From assembly GCA_002811675.1 (NCBI GenBank), contig PDIM01010359.1, forward strand, positions 81,240 to 106,825: a stretch of DNA of 25,586 nt, given 5' to 3'. Below are positions 19,601-25,586 of the stretch, piece after piece. Under the pieces are notes generated by a model. It did not search any database. It had not been told where the DNA came from and saw only the letters and a program-made list of their open reading frames with translations. This DNA is from Ichthyosporea sp. XGB-2017a (taxonomy: Eukaryota; Opisthokonta; Ichthyosporea). The position numbers and the translations under genes were made by a program. The first letter of the stretch is position 1. Every line of letters begins with the position of its first letter.

Positions 19601-20264
19601 ACGATAGAGGCGCCGACATTAAAAACATAGAGGGAGCCTTACCGATTGCCTCTTCTTTTATCTTATCAATTTCCTTAATCAAATATTCCACTGTCTTAAA
19701 CTCATTTGCGTCTGAGCCCGTCATGCGGATCCCATACTCGAGAATGTTCGAGAGATGAGTAGCCGCCCTTTCTTCACTGAAGCGTGCAGCCGGGGTGGTG
19801 GCCGCAGGAAGTGGTGAGGGAAGGACATGGTGGGAATATGCAATTATGGTGAAGCACAACAGGTAGAATCCAAAGCTGTAATAGGGAAGGAGATTAGAGA
19901 AATGGCCATGACGGTGGTGGCTCTGATATCCGCCATCCCTGCTTGCGCCTCGACCCTTTCCGCTCGCCCCATCACTATCGTCGTCAAATGGTCCCAATTT
20001 CGAATCAGAACCGGACAATTGCCGATATCGGTCAAAAACGGCCGGAAGAACCCGTCCACTAGTGCTCGCACCGTGGCTGCCCCCAGCTGTTCCTGTGGCT
20101 GAGGTGGGAAGTTGATTTTGTTGTTTCCTTCTTGCTATCATTGGCGAACCCTCCTGACTTGTACAGTACTCCGTTCCACTGGCCGAATCCACATCCCCCT
20201 GCTCATAATCATATCCTCCTCCGCCTCTATCACCTGTTCTCAATCGTGCTCTTCGCACACTCAT
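16661..20264 (-). CDS. ERMP1: Endoplasmic reticulum metallopeptidase 1 (M28 family)
   Basis: Five exons on the minus strand: 20264-19643, 19553-17709, 17638-17315, 17243-16918 and 16825-16661 (introns 89, 70, 71, 92 bp; all GT-AG). The joined frame is 1093 residues and ends WVVFWNDYVF. A Gly/Ser/Arg-rich cytosolic tail (1-~125) precedes the first membrane segment (~130-150). The lumenal zinc peptidase shows the M28 pattern: His353 in SHFDS, Asp365 in ASDD, catalytic Glu400 and ligand Glu401 in NGAEE, Glu427 in NLEG and His503 in YHT. SDTDYRIYRDFG, typical of the Fxna/ERMP1 group, is also present. After ~residue 555 there are about eight hydrophobic spans, then a lumenal-type C-terminal domain with YCSFPYYLPL. 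All zinc ligands are present, so it should be an active di-zinc aminopeptidase-like enzyme of the ER membrane. Oddity: a charged, low-complexity insertion of ~85 residues (~255-340) lies just before the metal His. Fungal vacuolar Pff1-type M28 proteins are the nearest alternative. Confidence 0.94.
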
Positions 20265-20545
20265 TACCGTAGTCCTATCCTAATCCACTCCGTATCTCAC
20301 TTGCCTTGATTCACAACTCTTAACCTTCCCGGTCTTCACCTCCCCACCAAAGAATCAAACAGCCACACAAAACAACAAAAACAAAAACACAACAAAATAT
20401 CAGCAAGGCGATAAATAATAAAAACCATAATAAAAGGCCACAGCTGGACGGGTGGACACCTATCTGTTATATTGTTATTGCCAACAAGAAGGGGGGATTT
20501 GCCGTGTGTGTGTGAGAGAGAGAGAGAGAGAAAGAGATTGGAACT
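20265..20545. promoter_or_regulatory. Divergent promoter region, ERMP1 / CWF19L1
   Basis: Only 281 bases separate the two start codons, which point away from each other, so the region must serve both genes. It contains an A/C-rich block (20360-20400) and a (TG)n(AG)n repeat that ends 8-15 bases before the CWF19L1 ATG. No clear TATA box is seen. Confidence 0.55.
20503..20532. repeat. (TG)n(AG)n compound microsatellite
   Basis: TG dinucleotides followed by about ten AG dinucleotides, in the presumed 5' UTR of CWF19L1. Length variation here could affect initiation. Confidence 0.8.
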
Positions 20546-22730
20546 ATGAGTGCTGGGCCTTGTCGGGTATTGGTGAGTGGGGACGTGGACGGGAATCTCA
20601 CCTTATTGTACAAACGTGTGAATACCATCACGAAGAAGACGGGCACGAGGTTCGATGTGCTGTTGTGCGTGGGGAATTTCTTCCCTAGGGGGATTAGTCG
20701 AAGGGAGGACACGGTGGGGAAGGAGAGCAAGGAGGGGGTGGTAGGAGGGGAAGAGGGGGAAGACAAGGAGCAGGAGCAGGGGGATGTCAAGCAGCAGCAG
20801 CCACGGGACGAGAAAATCAGTGCCGAGTTTGAAAAGTATATGAACGGCGAAGAAAAAGGTATGGACTTGCGTGTGTGTGTGTTTGTGTCGCTTTGAGAAA
20901 CAGAAATGAAGATCTACCTTCTAATGCTATGGTGTTCTATTGACAATTTTGCTTTCTTTTCAATGGTAACCCACGGTGTCTCTAGCACCTATCGAAACTT
21001 ACGTGCTGGGACCAGTTGATGGATATGGCTGGACATATGTGCCGCGAGACCAGCAGAGATCTGGTTGCCAGCTTTGTGAGAATATTGTGTACTTGGGAAA
21101 GAGAGGTATTTTCACTATGTCGTCGGGGATGACCATCGGGTATCTGACTGGGGCAAGGGATGGCTACATTGGAGATGATGATGTTGGCTTTATGCTTGGA
21201 AAAGCTGCTGATATTCAAAGCTCTGCTGAAAGGGATCCCAACGTAAGAGGTGGGATTGATATTCTAATGACTAGTGAATGGCCTATGGGGATTCGGAATG
21301 AAGGTGGTACCGGCAATCCGGGGTCAAGAAAGATTGGTGTGGTTGTGCGAGGATTGAAACCGAGATATCACTTTGCAGGGGGGAGGTACAATCAATATTT
21401 TGAGGCGGTTCCATATAGAAATCACTGTGTGCTGAAAGACAAAGCTATGCACGTTACTAGATTTATTGCCCTTGCACACGTGGGTAATGGAGCTAAAGAG
21501 AAGTACATATCTGGATTCAATATTGAGCCTCTGATGCATTCCGAAATATCTTCTCTACTTGCGCAGCCGAATACAGCCATAGACTGCCCATATAACTATG
21601 AAGTGTCTGTACATAAACAGGTAAGTGTTTTATTGAGTTTCATAAGAGACAGGAAGAAAGAGGTGGAAGAGATCTTTGATGTTAATTTATGTAATTCTGC
21701 ATTTGTTTTTTCTCGTCTAGGTATTTGAAGGGGGTGATTCATACTTCTTTCAAGATAGAAGAAACAAGCGTCGAATTGAGGGTGATAGAGATGTTAACAA
21801 AAGACCAAGAGAAGTCCCTCCAGACAATTACAAATGCAAGGTATTGTATTGAATCCCAAACGCTAATCTATTGTCTACTTCTATGGAGCATGCTGATAAT
21901 TTAATACCTGTTCTGTGTATAGATTTGCAATGTGCCTGGCCACTGGATCCAGAATTGTCCCGAAAAGACCAATCCCCGTACAGCAAAGCAAAATCAGCAA
22001 CCTCAGCAACCATGTTGGTTCTGTCTGAGTAGTCCTGAGGTTGAAAAACACTTGGTGGTGAGTATTGGTGACAGTGTATACATGGCCCTTGCCAAAGGGG
22101 CTCTTGTGGAAGATCATTTGCTACTTTTGCCCATCTCCCACGTTAAGTCTGTTGCTTCCCTTTCTGGTACATCCGATGAAGTATATGAGGAATTGGATAA
22201 ATTTAAAGCTGCGGTTAGGCAATATTACAAGGAAGTAAGTTGTAGTTTTATTTGTGCTATATTGTGAGCAGGTTGAAGATGAGTGTTAACCACCTTATGA
22301 ATATTTTTAGAAACTTGACTCAGATGCTGTATTTTTTGAACGCAATGTATTATCGAAGCATTTACAGCTTCAAGCCGTGCCCGTTCCGAAGAAAGGTCCA
22401 TCTTCAGCCCATCTCTTGTCTGTGTTCAAAGACTATGCTTTCAAAAAGTATGGATTAAATTTTGAGGAAATGAATATTTATGATGTGTTCGGTTGTGGGC
22501 TTGAAGATAAGGACTACTTCTTGATCGAGCTTCCTACAGGCGAAATACTCCTCCATAAAGTCACCGCTCGATTTCCTCTTCAGCTAGGGAGAGAGCTTCT
22601 TGCACACCCACAAGTTTTGAATATGGAAGACCGAGTGGACTGGAAGAAATGTGCTATTGAAAAAGACCAAGAAATTGAGATAACTAAACGGGTACGCAAG
22701 GACTTTAGCGCCTATGATTTTACAATCTGA
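20546..22730 (+). CDS. CWF19L1: CWF19-like protein 1 (Drn1-type lariat debranching cofactor)
   Basis: Five exons: 20546-20858, 20986-21620, 21721-21840, 21923-22234, 22311-22730 (introns 127, 100, 82, 76 bp). The joined frame gives 599 residues; human CWF19L1 is about 540. The N-terminal metallophosphoesterase-like domain has [29 protein letters not shown] and [10 protein letters not shown] with [15 protein letters not shown] zinc knuckle follows (Cys355, Cys358, His363, Cys368, spacing C-x2-C-x4-H-x4-C), split by intron 3. The CwfJ C-terminal domains start at [17 protein letters not shown] (from 386), a HIT-like fold with HLQLQ at 477-481, and end [11 protein letters not shown], nearly as in human. 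The yeast relative Drn1 assists Dbr1 in opening intron lariats, and CWF19 proteins copurify with late spliceosomes. An inserted ~45-residue Glu/Gly/Gln-rich stretch follows VGNFF in exon 1. The zinc knuckle is not in the human protein as I know it; some fungal and plant relatives carry zinc fingers here. Confidence 0.95.
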
Positions 22731-22768
22731 AAGGATAGCTTTCTCACTGCTCAGAGACATACGTTCAT

Positions 22769-22774
22769 AATAAA
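22769..22774 (+). terminator. Polyadenylation signal AATAAA (CWF19L1)
   Basis: AATAAA 39 bases after the stop codon, in the 106-bp interval between two convergent genes. Confidence 0.55.
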
Positions 22775-22836
22775 GGATTGTCAACGTACGAATGTCACTT
22801 ATTTTGAGACGTCTCAATACTTGCAAGAAGGCTCGT

Positions 22837-25586
22837 TTATATTATTTGATGACCACCAACGGAAACCAAACACGGGTTGCTATGCGTACGTTTACAATTA
22901 TCTGTAATTAAGCCAAGAATAGACCTTTGGATGCTAGATGGTCTGGCTTCAGTATCTGTTTTCTTCGTAAAAATATTTTCCATGGAACCCCACTGTTTCA
23001 AATCACCTTGAATAGCAGAACCCAGACGGCTACCGACAGTAGGCAATAAAGAATCATCTGCGGATATCTGTTGAATTCCTTTCCATTCTTTGTTATAGCA
23101 AAGGTGTGCAATTATTTCTAAATCATCAGGGGCAGGAATGCCATTCCTCATCTCGTAATTCATTTGCTGGTGATCAAGTGCACTATTGGATAAATTAAGC
23201 CAATCTACAGAAGTAGGAATGCGCACTCTTTCATATAATTCTTGGAAAGCTTTGTGTTGAGTGCGCTTGGGGAAGAATGAATGAGCCATCATCAGAAACA
23301 CCGAGTCTTGGTCATATTGATCATCCTGACGAAGATTATTTTCATCTCCTTCTGTTTGCCAGGATGAATCATTAATGTGATACTGATTATACCCGAAATA
23401 AGGCAACGTAGCGACGTGAGATACAAACGTTACTGAGTTGGACGACACATCTTTATCGTCCATAGTGTATACTCCATCGACATTATTGTCGATGTCACAA
23501 AGTAGATTTCTCCGCAGGTCCAAGTCCTCTTCTCTAGGTGATTCGCTATAGTCTTCTTGAGCATCTTCACTTGTTTCAGAAAGAAGATTTCTCCACAAAT
23601 CGTCGTCCATCTGCTCCGGCAACTCCCTATAAAATATGCTCCCACTGCACTGATGCCAGTCACTAACGTTTTGAATTGATACAGATTTTCTCGATAGAAT
23701 TTCGCTCTTCAACTCGGTCCGGTCAACAATCTCAACAATATCAGCATTTTCAGTAGACATTTCATTGGGGTGCATCTGGTAATAATTACTTCTTCTATAA
23801 GCTTCATTGACGCGGTTGATGCGCCCTTGTCGAATCAATCCAGCTACATCACCTAAAATTATTTTCCGTGCTGTATAGTCCTCCCGAAATACAACTGCGT
23901 AGGAGTGTGCAAGGTCTAGATCAGCAAAATAGTCTTGTCCGGGTGATACAGGATGCACAGACTGCTCCGATAATGACAGAATCGAAAATAATGACGACTT
24001 CAAAGCATCAGATTGCTTGATTATTGTCGTACAAGAAGGAATTCCATCGAGCTGGTTGCGATAAGAGTTCCATGCTTTGTATGCTTTGGCATGCTCGAAA
24101 AAGTCGAGGGACGGGAGGACTGTAAACGCGCTGCAAGCGTTAAAAAAGCTTTGACAAAAGGGAACATTATCAGACAGTTTTAAAATCTGGTGATATGAAC
24201 AATAATGGCCTTGTTGAATGAAATTCGACACATTTCCACAGTCACGCTCGAAATTGATTTCAACAGTCCCGGGGGATTCGTTTATACTGTGTACAAAGTC
24301 CCAGCCTTCTCCTAAGACGTGTATCCGTGCATTAGCTGAATTAACATACGAAAAGGACTCATAGTGGGTTTTAACAAATTTCCGTACGTCAATCCTATTA
24401 TCGTTCGTGAAGCCTTTCCCGTAGTGTGATAGAATAATGCCAGGGAGCGCTCGTGCAATGTCCGCTGGTTTGAAAGCACAGCCAGACAGATTAAATGTGG
24501 ACTTCATTGCATCTTCCCTCGTAATTAACGCGGAATTTAACAAAACTCCATCCTTAACATTAAAATAGTTTGAAAAGAGCTCGACTTCATTTAAAAACTT
24601 GTATAAGCACGGTGCAATTGTTTTCACAAGGAGTTTATCTTGCGATCTGCAAAATGGAACTGCTAAGGGAAGAGCTCTTTGCTCGTGTTTCTGTTTCACA
24701 ACATCAATATCCCGCTTGGGGAATAAAACATAAACACTATTGTTATTCAGTTCAATATAATGGCGGGTTGCCATGGGAATATCTCTATATTGTCGTGGAA
24801 TAAAACTGATCCACACTTCCGGACAACTACCGTTCAGATTAACAGATGCATACTTCATATTTCTAGAAGGCCTTTGATAATAAAGCATTGCCTTGCGCAT
24901 CGCAAAGTCTGTATCTAATAGTGGTTTCAAGATATGTAGTTTCACATTGTACACCCATTTAGTTGGGATCATCATATCTTCCCACACGTTGGTCGGGCAA
25001 GTTCTTGTCAGGTTAACCGATACAGAGTAAATATGATCCGCCGGCCTCTGATTGTAAAGCAACGTTCTGCGCATCCTATAATCGGCGTCAAGAGCTTTTG
25101 AATTTTGCTTACCATTGGGTGTCATTGTACTTTGAACTTGTCTTTGCTTACCATTGGGTGCTAATGTAGTTTGAACTTGTGATCGAACGGGAGTCATCAT
25201 GTCAGCCCACACCGCAGTATCAAATCGAGCAAGCTTCGGTCCCCTCTCCTTTGGTTGGGATTGAACGGGAGTCATCATATCTGCCCACACCGCAGTGTCA
25301 TATCGAGCAAGCTTCGGTCCCTTCTCCTTTGGTTGGGATTGAACGGGAGTCATCATATCTGCCCACACTGCAGTGTCATATCGAGCAAGCTTGGGTCCCT
25401 GTTCCTTCTGCTGCGACTGCATGGGTGTCATCATATCTGCCCACACCGCAGTGTCATATCGAGCAAGCTTCGGTCCCTGTTCCTTCGGCTGCGACTGCAT
25501 GGGGGTCATCATATCTGCCCACACCGCAGTGTCATATCGAGCAAGCTTCGGTCCCTTCTCCTTTGGTTGGGATTGAACGGGAGTCA
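22837..25586 (-). CDS. Unrecognised repeat-bearing protein, 5' end outside the window
   Basis: One open frame runs from the window edge to a TAA at 22837, giving at least 915 residues; the start codon lies beyond 25586. I do not recognise the family. Visible architecture, N to C: at least five 26-residue tandem repeats with the core VWADMMTP and KLARYDTA; two 13-residue units with PNGKQ; then two diverged ~58-residue modules sharing LD-D--MR---LY-QRP, SVNL and CP--VW. A long, mixed-composition, probably globular region follows, with scattered Cys and aromatic residues and no obvious membrane segment. The last ~300 residues are rich in Asp/Glu and contain a repeated short motif (DLWRNLL, DLRRNLL). 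No signal peptide can be judged because the N-terminus is missing. It converges on CWF19L1 with 106 bp between stops. The long frame free of stops, with ordinary codon use and frame-preserving repeats (78, 39 and 174 bp, all multiples of three), supports a real, translated gene. A function is not proposed. Confidence 0.85.
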   Translation of the reverse strand, partial: TPVQSQPKEKGPKLARYDTAVWADMMTPMQSQPKEQGPKLARYDTAVWADMMTPMQSQQKEQGPKLARYDTAVWADMMTPVQSQPKEKGPKLARYDTAVWADMMTPVQSQPKERGPKLARFDTAVWADMMTPVRSQVQTTLAPNGKQRQVQSTMTPNGKQNSKALDADYRMRRTLLYNQRPADHIYSVSVNLTRTCPTNVWEDMMIPTKWVYNVKLHILKPLLDTDFAMRKAMLYYQRPSRNMKYASVNLNGSCPEVWISFIPRQYRDIPMATRHYIELNNNSVYVLFPKRDIDVVKQKHEQRALPLAVPFCRSQDKLLVKTIAPCLYKFLNEVELFSNYFNVKDGVLLNSALITREDAMKSTFNLSGCAFKPADIARALPGIILSHYGKGFTNDNRIDVRKFVKTHYESFSYVNSANARIHVLGEGWDFVHSINESPGTVEINFERDCGNVSNFIQQGHYCSYHQILKLSDNVPFCQSFFNACSAFTVLPSLDFFEHAKAYKAWNSYRNQLDGIPSCTTIIKQSDALKSSLFSILSLSEQSVHPVSPGQDYFADLDLAHSYAVVFREDYTARKIILGDVAGLIRQGRINRVNEAYRRSNYYQMHPNEMSTENADIVEIVDRTELKSEILSRKSVSIQNVSDWHQCSGSIFYRELPEQMDDDLWRNLLSETSEDAQEDYSESPREEDLDLRRNLLCDIDNNVDGVYTMDDKDVSSNSVTFVSHVATLPYFGYNQYHINDSSWQTEGDENNLRQDDQYDQDSVFLMMAHSFFPKRTQHKAFQELYERVRIPTSVDWLNLSNSALDHQQMNYEMRNGIPAPDDLEIIAHLCYNKEWKGIQQISADDSLLPTVGSRLGSAIQGDLKQWGSMENIFTKKTDTEARPSSIQRSILGLITDNCKRTHSNPCLVSVGGHQII
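25103..25180 (-). repeat. 39-bp tandem duplication (13 residues)
   Basis: Two adjacent 39-base units share accattgggt at 25111-25120 and 25150-25159, exactly 39 bases apart. They encode related 13-residue units with PNGKQ. 39 is half of the neighbouring 78-bp unit. Confidence 0.8.
25191..25586 (-). repeat. 78-bp in-frame tandem repeat, five full copies plus a partial
   Basis: Units begin at 25191, 25269, 25347, 25425 and 25503, each 78 bases; a sixth starts at 25581 and leaves the window. Each encodes 26 residues. Units 1, 2 and 5 share one spacer version (ccttt then ggttgggatt), while 3 and 4 share another (cctt then ctgcgactgc). Units 2 and 5 differ by about one base. This is recent amplification by unequal exchange or slippage inside a gene. 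Confidence 0.95.

Noticed and set aside
25191-25586. Regular repeats as a CRISPR array
   Set aside because: Repeats are contiguous without unique spacers, have a 78-bp period, and keep an open reading frame in a eukaryotic gene.

Overview
The window is nuclear DNA from a compact eukaryotic genome. Evidence: short GT-AG introns (70-154 bp), AATAAA-type signals after stop codons, gene spacing often of 100-500 bp, AT-rich homopolymer tracts between genes, and only eukaryotic gene families. I see no bacterial operon logic, tRNA, rRNA, CRISPR array or intact transposon. The proteins (AP-2 mu, a MAST kinase whose pre-kinase domain is very close to animal MASTs, CDT2 with a C-terminal PIP box, ERMP1) suggest an opisthokont-like unicellular eukaryote, perhaps a holozoan protist. 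That placement is inference; I cannot name the organism.

Layout. 1-150: AT-rich leader. 151-2772 (+): an unusual N-BAR/SH3/THATCH (HIP1R-type) membrane-actin adaptor. 2972-4439 (-): AP-2 mu, two exons, convergent with the first gene. 4440-6715: gene-poor 2.3 kb with homopolymer blocks and a hairpin-forming palindrome flanked by 12-bp direct repeats. 6716-10256 (+): MAST-type AGC kinase, two exons, no PDZ domain. 10257-11918: 3' flank, poly-T, a 939-bp assembly gap (10817-11755) and a purine-rich leader. 11919-13824 (+): DNA polymerase delta small subunit, five exons. 14092-16197 (-): CDT2/DTL, one exon. 16661-20264 (-): ER metallopeptidase 1 (M28), five exons. 20546-22730 (+): CWF19L1-type lariat-debranching/spliceosome factor, five exons, divergent from ERMP1. 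22837-25586 (-): an unrecognised protein, cut by the window edge, carrying a 78-bp (26-residue) in-frame tandem repeat and older internal duplications.

How the genes relate. Two adjacent convergent pairs are functionally coherent. The BAR-SH3-THATCH protein and AP-2 mu both belong to clathrin-mediated endocytosis. POLD2 and CDT2 both act at PCNA-loaded DNA, and their 3' ends nearly abut. An E2F-like site lies upstream of CDT2. Whether these neighbourhoods mean co-regulation or chance cannot be decided from one genome.

Best candidates for something undescribed: the BAR-SH3-THATCH architecture, and the unknown repeat protein, whose short tandem repeat seems to share a motif with a longer, older duplicated module. 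One technical alert: bases 1-81 recur exactly at 10736-10816, directly at the edge of the assembly gap. This is either a dispersed repeat or a misassembly.
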